64,000 bases of DNA from Anaerobacillus arseniciselenatis. GTDB lineage: Bacteria; Bacillota; Bacilli; Bacillales; Anaerobacillaceae. This document shows, one piece after another, positions 55,428-63,754 of this stretch. Made by a program: the position numbers and the translations under genes. The DNA lies in assembly GCF_001865995.1 (NCBI RefSeq), contig NZ_MLQQ01000001.1:806001-870000 (forward strand), in the 5' to 3' direction. Below the pieces are notes generated by a model. The model ran no database searches. It was given only the letters and a program-made list of their open reading frames with translations, and was not told where the DNA came from. Positions within the stretch are counted from its first letter, which is position 1; every line of letters begins with the position of its first letter.

Positions 55428-55769
55428 ATGGAAAAACGTCATCACATTCATGAAGATCACACTCATCAACATAGTATCGCTTGTGGTCATACGAAGATAA
55501 GACATAATGACCATATCGATTACATTCATAATGGTCATTTACACCATGAACACGACGGTCATTGGGATGAGTGCAAATTAGAAGTTTCCGATATAAACCC
55601 TGATGAATGCCAACCGATAAATTGTGGATGTAACCATGAAGAAGATTGTGGTCACGAACTCGTCCCTCATGGAGATCATTTCGATTATTTAGTGAATGGA
55701 CGACTTCATCACGTCCACGGTGACCATTGCGATGATCATGGACCAGTAGAATTAGTAACTGTTAAGTAA
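55428..55769 (+). CDS. Histidine-rich putative metal-binding protein with internal duplication
   Basis: 113 residues from the ATG after GAAGGAGG. No signal peptide or TM. About a quarter of the residues are His, many paired with Asp. Two repeats are visible: HNDHIDYIHNGHLHHEHDGH and HGDHFDYLVNGRLHHVHGDH, each with Cys near the end. This suggests zinc, nickel or copper storage or buffering. A possible extended -10 (TGGTAATAC) at 55396-55404 and a Zur/Fur-like TGTAATTATCA lie just upstream. I do not recognise a named family. Confidence 0.75.
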   Translation: MEKRHHIHEDHTHQHSIACGHTKIRHNDHIDYIHNGHLHHEHDGHWDECKLEVSDINPDECQPINCGCNHEEDCGHELVPHGDHFDYLVNGRLHHVHGDHCDDHGPVELVTVK

Positions 55770-55774
55770 GAAAA

Positions 55775-55912
55775 GCGCAAGCGCCTTGGTCAGCTTCGAC
55801 AAGCGTTGGAGGGCCAGCAACGTTTTGCCTCCTCTTCGATTCCCCCCCATGAATAGGCAAATCTTGATGGACCGAAACGCTCGAGAAGCTAGGCGCTGGA
55901 GCTAGACAGTTC
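55775..55912. repeat. Bacillus-type dispersed GAAAAGCGCAAGCGCC element
   Basis: Begins GAAAAGCGCAAGCGCCTTGGTCAGC and ends AGGCGCTGGAGCTAGACAG, so the ends are inverted (AGCGCC/GGCGCT). Elements of this type recur in many Bacillaceae intergenic regions. It marks the left edge of the accessory region. Confidence 0.75.
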
Positions 55913-55945
55913 CTAAAATTCTTTATACTATCTTATCTTTTTAAA

Positions 55946-57830
55946 TCGAGTAGGAGGGGGTGACTAACCCCCGACCTCTCACACCACCGTACGTACCGTT
56001 CGGTATACGGCGGTTCAATTAAGTTTGACGCAGATATTCATATCGTTGATATAGGCTTTTCAACCCTCGATCACGCCAATAGGCGTTATTGAGGGTTTTG
56101 TGTAGAATTGGACTTTTAGAAATTCTGTGGTATTTCTTACGAGAATTTCCCCATTCGTATGCTTTTTGCTTTGGTACCCCTAATCCAATGAGTTTTCTTA
56201 CTTTTGTTTTAGGAAGTTTCCATTGTTTCCATTCGCATACCCGCAGTCTTCTTCTTATCCATTCATCAAATTCTTTGAATTTACTCGGTGTATCTGCTAG
56301 CGCATAGTATCCGCACCAGCCAGTTAGGTATTGGTTGAGTTCTTTTATCCGTTGTTCCATGGATATTGGTTTAGATCGTGAAGTAAGTGCTCTCACTTTG
56401 GTCTTCAACCGTTCAATACTTTCATTGGCGATCCTGATCTTCGGATTTCTTTGGATCGTAAAACTAAATCCTAGAAACTTACGTTTCCAAGGGCGATCTA
56501 CTGCTGATTTATCCTTGTTTACTTTCAGCTTTAGCTTCTTTTCAATGAACTCTGATACTGAACTCATAACCCGAGCGCCTGCCTTTTTCGTTTTCACGTA
56601 GATGTTACAGTCATCCGCATAGCGCACGAATTTATGTCCTCGACTTTCTAGCTCCACATCTAATTCGTTTAGTATGATGTTTGAAAGAAGTGGACTTAAC
56701 GGTCCACCTTGAGGGGCACCTTCTTCTGTATCGTGAACAACTCCATTGATCATAACTCCTGCTTGTAGGTATTTTCTGATTAATTTCAGTAGATTTCTGT
56801 CCTTTATTTGTTTCACTAAGATACCCATTAGTTTGTCATGATTGACTTTATCAAAGAATTTCTCAAGGTCTATATCAATTACCCATCTATTTCCCTCTTT
56901 AATGTATTCCTTTGCCTTCCTTACTGCGTCATGTCCTCGTTTATTCGGACGAAATCCATAACTTTGTTCGGAGAACATTGGATCAAAGATAGGCACTAAC
57001 ACTTGGGTAATCGCTTGTTGAATGAAACGATCCGACACGGTAGGTATGCCTAATAACCTTACTCCGCCGTTCGGTTTCGGGATTTCGACACGACGTACGG
57101 GTGAGGGTTGATAGGTACCTTCTCTTAAAGAAGAGCGGAGAGTTTCCCAATTTTCATAGAGATGTCTTCGTAGGAATTTTACGGACATTCCATCTATACC
57201 ATGGCTTCCTTTATTGCTCTCTACTCGCTTTAGCGCAAGTAAAAGATTTCCTCGTGACAGAATTCGTTCCATTAACAAGTTTGACATTCCTTTCTACGTG
57301 AATGAGTGTGTCTGTTTGTTTCAATTCCTGCTCAGCCCTCTTGAAGTCCCCTATGTATTCACCATTTCCTCCTTCAAGTAAGTCCGTGGATTGTCTGCTT
57401 CAGCACAGGAAATTGCACGCCTAGCTCTCATTCTTCCTAATTGTTCAGTCCTTTCCTCATCATCTCGAGTTGACGAGGTACTATGACTTCTGCTGACTTC
57501 TGACTGTTCAAGTATTCATCGCTGAATAGGTTACCGAGTGGGCTCGGCTTATCAGTCAGACCTCCCCAGGTAAGGGTACAATCTTTCCTTCCATCTATCT
57601 GCTTCATTTACTCTGTACCACCTTTGGCAGAAAGGGTTTTGTTTTGTATTGCAAACTCACCCAATGATACCTAGCCTTATATGAAGTTCGTGTTCCTCAG
57701 ACCGGAAGTTTGCCGCTCGCTTCCTTCAGATTTCACGTCGCCGTGAACACCCTTGCGTTAAGCTAACCGTTACTTCTGCCTTCACGGCTCGGGACTTTCA
57801 CCCTAGAGATTGCACCCATGCTGGGCACAC
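55946..57830 (-). mobile_element. Group IIC intron
   Basis: Minus strand begins GTGTGCCCAGCATGGGTGCA at 57830 and contains a reverse transcriptase ORF. Domain V-like sequence is seen at 55980-56020 (GAACCGCCGTATACC, then GGTACGTACGGTGG), followed by a stem GGGGGTTAGTCACCCCC (domain VI). The 5' end sits directly after the T-tract of a terminator hairpin, the usual group IIC target. The 3' end is approximate. Confidence 0.88.
56019..57287 (-). CDS. ltrA: Group II intron reverse transcriptase/maturase
   Basis: 422 residues. RT motifs: IPKPNGGVRLLGIPTVSDR, FRPNKRGHDA, DIDLEKFFDKVNHD, EGAPQGGPLSPLLSNI and the catalytic YADD in FVRYADDCNI. The maturase X domain is at about residues 290-360 (LNQYLTGWCGYYALADTP). 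There is no HNH endonuclease domain at the C-terminus, as typical for group IIC. It appears intact and full length. Confidence 0.92.
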   Translation of the reverse strand: MSNLLMERILSRGNLLLALKRVESNKGSHGIDGMSVKFLRRHLYENWETLRSSLREGTYQPSPVRRVEIPKPNGGVRLLGIPTVSDRFIQQAITQVLVPIFDPMFSEQSYGFRPNKRGHDAVRKAKEYIKEGNRWVIDIDLEKFFDKVNHDKLMGILVKQIKDRNLLKLIRKYLQAGVMINGVVHDTEEGAPQGGPLSPLLSNIILNELDVELESRGHKFVRYADDCNIYVKTKKAGARVMSSVSEFIEKKLKLKVNKDKSAVDRPWKRKFLGFSFTIQRNPKIRIANESIERLKTKVRALTSRSKPISMEQRIKELNQYLTGWCGYYALADTPSKFKEFDEWIRRRLRVCEWKQWKLPKTKVRKLIGLGVPKQKAYEWGNSRKKYHRISKSPILHKTLNNAYWRDRGLKSLYQRYEYLRQT

Positions 57831-57863
57831 AATAATAAAAACGCAGTTCATAGTGAACTGCGC
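57831..57863 (-). terminator. Terminator of the integrase, target of the intron
   Basis: CGCAGTTCA-TAG-TGAACTGCG followed on the minus strand by TTTTTATTATT, immediately before the intron 5' end. Confidence 0.9.
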
Positions 57864-57942
57864 TTTTTATTGCAAAAAGTTATGGTGGTTATTAATGCTT
57901 TTTAAACCCTATTAGCCTCATTTTCGAGATTAATATATCAGG

Positions 57943-59109
57943 TTATTCTTGTTTAACCCCCTTATCAGTGGTTTTAGTATTCTTACTGAAGGGATGAATT
58001 GAGATCTCAGAAATCGGTAAGTGCGGTCTTACGAATTCATTTATCGAATCAATACTTTTATGACCTAAACGTATACTTACTTGGTAAGGGGATTCACCAG
58101 CTTTAACTAGCAAGGTAGCATGCGTTTTCCTTAAATCATGGAAGTTAATTTTCCTTATGTTTGCTTTGTGAACTAAACGATTAAATCTTGCACGTACGGT
58201 CGATGTACTTTGAATTCGCCCGTCTTTCTTTGGAAAAATAAGATCTAATTCATAATGGTAGTCATCACCAAGTTGTTCCTTCATCAACTGTTGTCCTTCT
58301 TTATGTTTTTGTAGCTTAAGCATTAAATGTGTAGGCAATGGTATCGTTCGGTAGCCACTTCTTAATTCTGCAATGTTGTGTTTAACGTTCCCACCGACAA
58401 CATTCTTATTAACAGTTATTGTCTCTCGGTCAAAATCAATATCACTCCACGAAAGCGCTAATATTTCTGCTAACCTTACTCCTGTACTAATTTCAAATTC
58501 ATACATCATACCTTCACCTTCTGAGTGAGCGACTTCAAGTAACTGTTCTACTTCTGATTCACTCAAAATTACCGGAATACGATTCGGAACTCTTACCATG
58601 TTCATAAAGCGTACTGGATTTTTATCGAGATATCCTTTCTTCACAGCCGAACGAAACAATGTAGATAAAAAGGTATGAACGCTACCAATTGTACTTTTCG
58701 AATATCCTTCACGGTCTTTTTGAGCAATTAATTCTGCTATTTCCTGTTCAGTAATTTCATGAAGGTACTTATCACCAAAATATGGAACAATATGTTTATT
58801 TAATAAAGCTTGTCTCACTTTGAAAGTCGTTTGTTTAATCACATGAGCGTGTTCCCCATAAAACCAATCTTCTACGTATTCATTAAAAAGGACCTTTGTT
58901 GCCTGTTGCCCTTTTTGTTCTGTTTCCAATAAAATACTTAATTCACTTTTATCGCTTCCAAGTTCATCAAGAAACTTATCGGCCTCTTCACTCGTAGGAA
59001 ATGATTTTTGCTTCATATAGTGTTTGCCAGTTCTAGAATCTAATCTCTCATCGTAAATCACTGCATAACTAGTTTTCATTTCATTTTCAATTACTACTTT
59101 CTTGATCAT
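57943..59109 (-). CDS. Tyrosine recombinase/integrase, catalytic Tyr not evident
   Basis: 388 residues from the ATG at 59109, after GGAGGTAAAAGG. An N-terminal arm-binding domain (SYAVIYDERLDSRTGKHYMKQ), a core-binding SAM-like domain, and a catalytic domain with Arg in STGVRLAEIL and HxxR in FHDLRKTHATLLVK, followed by LGHKSI. Where a Tyr is expected the protein reads SIDSINEFVRPHLPI, with Phe instead. No later Tyr exists. It may be inactive or use another residue. Phage/ICE-type integrase family. Confidence 0.8.
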   Translation of the reverse strand: MIKKVVIENEMKTSYAVIYDERLDSRTGKHYMKQKSFPTSEEADKFLDELGSDKSELSILLETEQKGQQATKVLFNEYVEDWFYGEHAHVIKQTTFKVRQALLNKHIVPYFGDKYLHEITEQEIAELIAQKDREGYSKSTIGSVHTFLSTLFRSAVKKGYLDKNPVRFMNMVRVPNRIPVILSESEVEQLLEVAHSEGEGMMYEFEISTGVRLAEILALSWSDIDFDRETITVNKNVVGGNVKHNIAELRSGYRTIPLPTHLMLKLQKHKEGQQLMKEQLGDDYHYELDLIFPKKDGRIQSTSTVRARFNRLVHKANIRKINFHDLRKTHATLLVKAGESPYQVSIRLGHKSIDSINEFVRPHLPISEISIHPFSKNTKTTDKGVKQE

Positions 59110-59320
59110 CCTTTTACCTCCAATTTTTAAGTATGTATGGGGGTCTATACAACAACTGCCAAAACACATACTCACTTGTTTTATTTTTTTAATTTCACAT
59201 AACTATGAATCTTATGAAGTTTAAACATTATTTATTGATTTTGACTTATAAGAAACTTTTATTGTTTTACATGAATCACCCCTTCCAAACCTTATTCAAC
59301 GTCAATATGACAAATAAAAA

Positions 59321-59361
59321 AGGGCAGACGGATTCGTGAGTAATCACTAATCCATCGCCCT
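59321..59361. terminator. Hairpin between integrase and the recombinase fragment
   Basis: AGGGCAGACGGATT...AATCCATCGCCCT forms an imperfect stem around GTGAGTAATCAC, preceded by AATAAAAA, so it may terminate minus-strand transcription from the fragment side. Confidence 0.55.
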
Positions 59362-59569
59362 GGTTCTTCCAGCTGCAATGATTTACATAAGGCAACTATA
59401 TTAAATTATCTTCATTATAGTTGAAGGTATTACTACGTAGCAATTACTAGCGATAAAAAAATTCTACATTTATTCATTAGTTAAGAATATCGCTCACGAA
59501 GCCTCAAGACTGAGATTTACTTGTCCAGTTGAAGCAATACTCCCGTAAAATCTACAACACTATTCAACG

Positions 59570-59752
59570 TTAATTAATTTTCCTATCTGAATCGTTGTCG
59601 TGCCATCTAAGTGATAAAAGTTCCCCTCTTCTTGCACCTGTAGCATGCATGACAAGAACCAATTGGCTCCACAGTTTAAATCCAGCACTTGAATGATTGT
59701 TCATTTTCCTCATTCCTTTCATTGTTTTAATAAGATCTTCTTTCTCAACTGC
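59570..59752 (-). pseudogene. Truncated tyrosine-recombinase fragment
   Basis: A frame reads EKEDLIKTMKGMRKMNN...VLVMHATGARRGELLSLRWHD and then a stop at 59570. ATGARRGELLSLRW is the Arg-I region of a tyrosine recombinase; the HxxR and Tyr parts are absent. It is probably a remnant of an older integrase. Confidence 0.65.
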
Positions 59753-59762
59753 TAACCCGTTG

Positions 59763-59805
59763 TAAGGGTAGTTAAAGATGTCCTTTACAAATAACTACCC
59801 TTACT
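59763..59805. repeat. 13-bp inverted repeat at the 3' end of the recombinase trio
   Basis: GTAAGGGTAGTTA...TAACTACCCTTAC, perfect arms 17 bases apart, 20 bp beyond the last recombinase stop. There is no T-run, so it may be an element end or a transcript-stability hairpin. Confidence 0.6.
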
Positions 59806-59825
59806 TATTCAAATTGTCATTTGAA

Positions 59826-60743
59826 CTAATCAAGATATCCATTTAATTCAACATGAAGAGGTAAGTAACCCAACGTTGTTTTTAATTTTTTATGTCGAAG
59901 TTGTCTTTGTATCGACTTGTAATCTCTGCCCTCCTTATACAATAGATAGGCCATTGTTGCTCTTAAATCATGGTTGGTTACTTTCCGTGGTATGTTTGCC
60001 TTCTTTCTAAGGTGATCCAACAACTTATTAAGGTCTGCCGGAGTATAAGGCTTGTTTTTCATAAAAAACAACTCCTTATCTTTTTCCTTTGACCAGGCTT
60101 TAAAGTAGGGATGATTAAGATATTCCCTAAGCTTCTTACGGAGGGCAGGTGTCAATCGAACCGTACCGATTTTCGTTTTACGCCCTTTATCAATGACAAT
60201 GATATTGTGTTCCAAATCGATTTGTGAAACCGTCAACCTACATAATTCCGTTGCTCTTAATCCACAAGTGGTTTGAAGCAAAAGGATTAAATAGTATTGT
60301 TGAAAAAAAGGATCCAGATCGTAGGCTGACTTTAAAAGCTTTAAGCAATCCTCTTCACTTAACGCTCTATTTCGAAACGATTCGTAGTAGAATGGATTTT
60401 TAAAATGTCTCAGTGGATTATATTCCATCAAGTCATAATCCACCAATAAATCCATAAAGCTTTTTACGACGGTAAAACCAAGCTTCGCTTGTGATTTTGT
60501 TTTATGATCGTGAAGATACTCAATAAATCCATCCATAAAATCAAGGTCAATCGGGGCATACCGATCATGAATCTTGCTGTAATAAAACTTGTCAAAATCA
60601 AGCTCCCCCTTCCACCCCGCTAACCCTAAATAGTCGTCAAAGCCTTTTAAATGGCTAATATACATTTGAACCGAATTGGGCTTTAAGGTATTGAGTTCCA
60701 TCCACTTCTGAAAGTACATCGACGAAAAGAGAATTCCTTCCAC
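59826..60743 (-). CDS. Tyrosine recombinase, third gene of a trio (RitC-like position)
   Basis: 305 residues. Catalytic residues can be seen: Arg in CGLRATELCRL, Lys in GRKTKIGTVRL, HxxR in NHDLRATMAYLL, His in LRHKKLKTTLGY with Tyr at GYLPL. N-terminal SAM-like core-binding domain. Its start shares a base with the end of the 393-residue recombinase, so translation is coupled. Three consecutive recombinases are the hallmark of RIT elements. Confidence 0.85.
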   Translation of the reverse strand: MEGILFSSMYFQKWMELNTLKPNSVQMYISHLKGFDDYLGLAGWKGELDFDKFYYSKIHDRYAPIDLDFMDGFIEYLHDHKTKSQAKLGFTVVKSFMDLLVDYDLMEYNPLRHFKNPFYYESFRNRALSEEDCLKLLKSAYDLDPFFQQYYLILLLQTTCGLRATELCRLTVSQIDLEHNIIVIDKGRKTKIGTVRLTPALRKKLREYLNHPYFKAWSKEKDKELFFMKNKPYTPADLNKLLDHLRKKANIPRKVTNHDLRATMAYLLYKEGRDYKSIQRQLRHKKLKTTLGYLPLHVELNGYLD

Positions 60744-61924
60744 TAGACATCCCCTCCTAAGTGCTTTAATTGGTCTGTTTCAAGCTTTGCAAATGGATGT
60801 TTATCGATTGCTTTTTGGTACTGTTCATCAAATAAATTTAAATAAACCTCTGTAGATGCAATGGATTTATGCCCTAAAAGTTTTTGGACTATATAAATAT
60901 CCATTCCGCTTTCAAGGGCATAGATCGCAAAGGAATGCCTTGCGGAGTGAGTCGAATAATTCACTTTCACCTCTTCTCCACGATCACTATCCCATACTTT
61001 ATCTTGAATCACGCCATCTTCTATAGCCCTGTCAATCAACCCCCTGACCATTTTTTGAATCGCCCGATTGGAAAGAGGGGTATTTCCATTGTCGTCTGAA
61101 AAAACGTAAAGACGATTGTGTTCTGTTTCACTTAACACATTCTTTAAGTGAGAGTAAGTAAAATCGAGATAGTATTTCATTGCCTTAATGGCTCCTTTTG
61201 TCATATACCGTTTCACTTTTGCTCGTTTTTTCCGTCCTTTCGCTTTGACTTTTATCCAGCCTTGCTTGAGATTCACATCACCAATTTCAAAATGTAGCTC
61301 GTCCACTCTCATCCCTGTCCCCACCAGCACCCAAAGCATCGTATAGTTTCGAAGGGCACACCGTGTTAAGCGGGACAAATTAAGTAAATAATCAATTTGT
61401 TCTGCGGTAAAGGCTCGTGGGGGCTGTGGGTCTGGATCTTGAAGTTCTAATGCTCCATCATTTAACTGGTTTATTTTTTTCTGACTTAATACATTACGAG
61501 CTACCGAATCAATAAAAGACCTTAAAAATGCAGCTTTCTTCCTTCGAGTCGCCTCTGCCTTTCCTGGCTGTTGTAAATAAGCCGCTAACTTTTCAGGGGT
61601 TAACACCTCTTTAAGTTGGATATCTGTTGATAGATTTTTATCAATGTTAACCCCAAAATACTTACAAAAACTTCTTAGTTCACTTTTGTAAGATTTTTGT
61701 GTCGAAGGTGATACACTCTGATAAATTGAAAATTCTTCATTCAAATAATTTTGAGCAGCCTCTAATAACGTGATATCATGACTATTTAGTTTCTTTTGTT
61801 CTGTTAATATAACTCCAATGGAGGTTAACTCTTTCTCCACTTGAACTTGCCCGTATTTATTCAAAAGAGTTTGTAATTCATTATGGATAGTGAATTGAGG
61901 ATGGTCCTCTTTTTCTAGGGCCAC
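60743..61924 (-). CDS. Tyrosine recombinase, second gene of the trio
   Basis: 393 residues. Arg in GTGMRVDELH, Lys in KAKGRKKRAKVKR, HxxR in THSARHSFAIY, His in LLGHKSIASTEVYLNLF with the Tyr present. It has a long N-terminal region with a coiled-coil-like start (HPQFTIHNELQTLLNKYG). The whole catalytic set is intact. One base separates it from the upstream gene's stop. Confidence 0.87.
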   Translation of the reverse strand: MALEKEDHPQFTIHNELQTLLNKYGQVQVEKELTSIGVILTEQKKLNSHDITLLEAAQNYLNEEFSIYQSVSPSTQKSYKSELRSFCKYFGVNIDKNLSTDIQLKEVLTPEKLAAYLQQPGKAEATRRKKAAFLRSFIDSVARNVLSQKKINQLNDGALELQDPDPQPPRAFTAEQIDYLLNLSRLTRCALRNYTMLWVLVGTGMRVDELHFEIGDVNLKQGWIKVKAKGRKKRAKVKRYMTKGAIKAMKYYLDFTYSHLKNVLSETEHNRLYVFSDDNGNTPLSNRAIQKMVRGLIDRAIEDGVIQDKVWDSDRGEEVKVNYSTHSARHSFAIYALESGMDIYIVQKLLGHKSIASTEVYLNLFDEQYQKAIDKHPFAKLETDQLKHLGGDV

Positions 61925-61925
61925 G

Positions 61926-63611
61926 TTAATGCACCTCCCACGGAAAGGAAATCTGTTGTGCTTTTTCTTTCACTTCGTCCTCTGTCCGGTGGATATAAAG
62001 GGACGTTGTGGCCAGTGAATCGTGCCGAGCTAATCGTTTAAGTGCCTTGGGTACAACATCTTGCTTGGTTAGGCGCGTAATATAAACGTGCCGCAATTGA
62101 TGGGGGCCACTCGCTTCTTTCCAGTCTGCAATCAAGGTATAGATTCGGTACTTTAAAGATAAGAGGGATCTTAGTGGTTGTTCCTTTTTTCCAAACACTA
62201 ACCCGTTCTCTTGCTTTTGTACCTCCTGTAAGAGATCCATTACCCGTGGAGGTAGTGGTAAGGAGTGCACCTTTCCTCCCTTTGCTGTAAACTTTACATC
62301 CTGAAGGCTCCAATTAATGTTTTCCCAACGTAATTTCGCCAGTTCACATGATCGAAACCCAAGATAGAGCATAAACCCGAAGGCAAGTTTATCTAGTTGT
62401 GGCGCGTCCGAATATTGATCAATAGCAGCAAAGAACTTTTCGATCTCCGCATCCGTTGGCATATACCGAGATTGATAGTCATCCCCCTCGATATTTCGTA
62501 TGCCTCTTGTAATATCGCTTTTCAAAAACCTCATATGATAGAGGGTACTAAAGACCGTTTTGATATTTTTGAAATGTTTCATAGAACCATTTTCTGCAAA
62601 CCGGCCGCTTTGGACCCCCTTGATGAGATAGTTTTTATACGTCTTTAAGTGTTCTTGCGTGAACAAAGTAAAGGGAACTTTTTCGATAGGATAAGCACTA
62701 AAGTCATTTAGAACATTGCAGGACCATCGTAAGTAACGATGCAGATCATATCGGTACTTATCTAACCGCTCAGGTGTTGTTCCCTGCCGCTTTTTATACA
62801 TCAGAAACGATTGCACGGCTGGCGGCAGCACCACCTCTATCCGTTCTTTCGGTGTATACGTTAAAGAGGATTCGGTAAAGGGATTCATTTGTTTGTAAAA
62901 TAAAGCAAAGTTTTGGTAATAAAATTGACTCGTCATGACCTCTGCATAGAGTTCCGGATTCAAAAAGTCTTCTCGTCCAAGTTCGGATGGTTTTTTACGA
63001 GTCGCCTTACTGACCATTGACTCAAATTCAGTAAACCGTAAAATGAGTTGGAATACCGATTTATAATTGAGCTTTTTCGACCGCTTTACTAAAAACTGTT
63101 GAATCGGTTTGACCTCTAGCTCACTGATCAGATTGTCAATGAACCACTGCTTTAATCCCTTCTCCCCTAAGGGAATCACGGCCTTTTGATGAGAGGTTTG
63201 AAATAAGCTTTCCATAATGGAGATCAACTCTTTCTGCGTAAATTTATCTCCATTATGCGCAAGCATGCTTGATTTTAAACCTAGTTCCACCGAATTTTTT
63301 GTCAGATAACTTCCGGACCATGTACTTAAGTTCTCTTCTCCAGTTCCAGAAATATACTTCTTCAAAAAGCCTTCTACACTGCTTATCCCATCAAATTCCG
63401 AAACGGTATCTTCTTCTTTCTCAACGGATTGTTTTTCTTCCATATCCACACCATCCTGTTCAGAAATGTCATTTGGAGAAGCACCAGAAAAATCATTTTC
63501 AGAAACAGTCAAATTACCTTCCGAAGAATGATCATCTGAGTTGCTTCCTTGATGTGCTTCTTCAAAAGTAAAATCAAATAAAGATAGCTGCATTGGATCT
63601 TGGGTTTGCAT
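61926..63611 (-). CDS. Large tyrosine recombinase, first gene of the trio
   Basis: 561 residues. An acidic, probably disordered N-terminus of about 80 residues precedes a second N-terminal domain and the catalytic domain: Arg in LGFRSCELAKLRW, Lys in KGGKVHSLPL, HQLRHVY, ARHDSLATTSLYIHR with the Tyr. It is larger than usual tyrosine recombinases, as in Tn554 TnpB, although the other two trio members do not resemble TnpA/TnpC by size. Confidence 0.85.
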   Translation of the reverse strand: MQTQDPMQLSLFDFTFEEAHQGSNSDDHSSEGNLTVSENDFSGASPNDISEQDGVDMEEKQSVEKEEDTVSEFDGISSVEGFLKKYISGTGEENLSTWSGSYLTKNSVELGLKSSMLAHNGDKFTQKELISIMESLFQTSHQKAVIPLGEKGLKQWFIDNLISELEVKPIQQFLVKRSKKLNYKSVFQLILRFTEFESMVSKATRKKPSELGREDFLNPELYAEVMTSQFYYQNFALFYKQMNPFTESSLTYTPKERIEVVLPPAVQSFLMYKKRQGTTPERLDKYRYDLHRYLRWSCNVLNDFSAYPIEKVPFTLFTQEHLKTYKNYLIKGVQSGRFAENGSMKHFKNIKTVFSTLYHMRFLKSDITRGIRNIEGDDYQSRYMPTDAEIEKFFAAIDQYSDAPQLDKLAFGFMLYLGFRSCELAKLRWENINWSLQDVKFTAKGGKVHSLPLPPRVMDLLQEVQKQENGLVFGKKEQPLRSLLSLKYRIYTLIADWKEASGPHQLRHVYITRLTKQDVVPKALKRLARHDSLATTSLYIHRTEDEVKEKAQQISFPWEVH

Positions 63612-63686
63612 AAAAAATCCCCCTTACATATTTTTTTCAAAACTTAAAACGCAAATCTATTTTCTAGTAGCATAAAGAAACAAAAA

Positions 63687-63754
63687 AAGCACTGCCCTTA
63701 TATCTGTAGAAGACACACCTATGGTGTACTTCTGCAGATATAGAGGCAGTGCTT
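63687..63754 (-). terminator. Long, nearly perfect hairpin upstream of the recombinase trio
   Basis: AGCACTGCC/GGCAGTGCT, TATATCTGTAGAAG/CTTCTGCAGATATA and ACACC-TAT-GGTGT nest in one stem of about 30 bp. On the minus strand it is followed by TTTTTTTG, so it can terminate transcription entering from beyond the right window edge. From 63755 to 64000 only AT-rich DNA without a gene is seen. Confidence 0.8.

Larger units (their letters stand above)
59763..63754. mobile_element. Recombinase-in-trio (RIT-like) element, limits uncertain
   Basis: Three intact, overlapping tyrosine recombinase genes in one direction, bounded by hairpins at 59763-59805 and 63687-63754. The hairpins do not resemble each other, so true ends are not proven. 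Confidence 0.6.
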
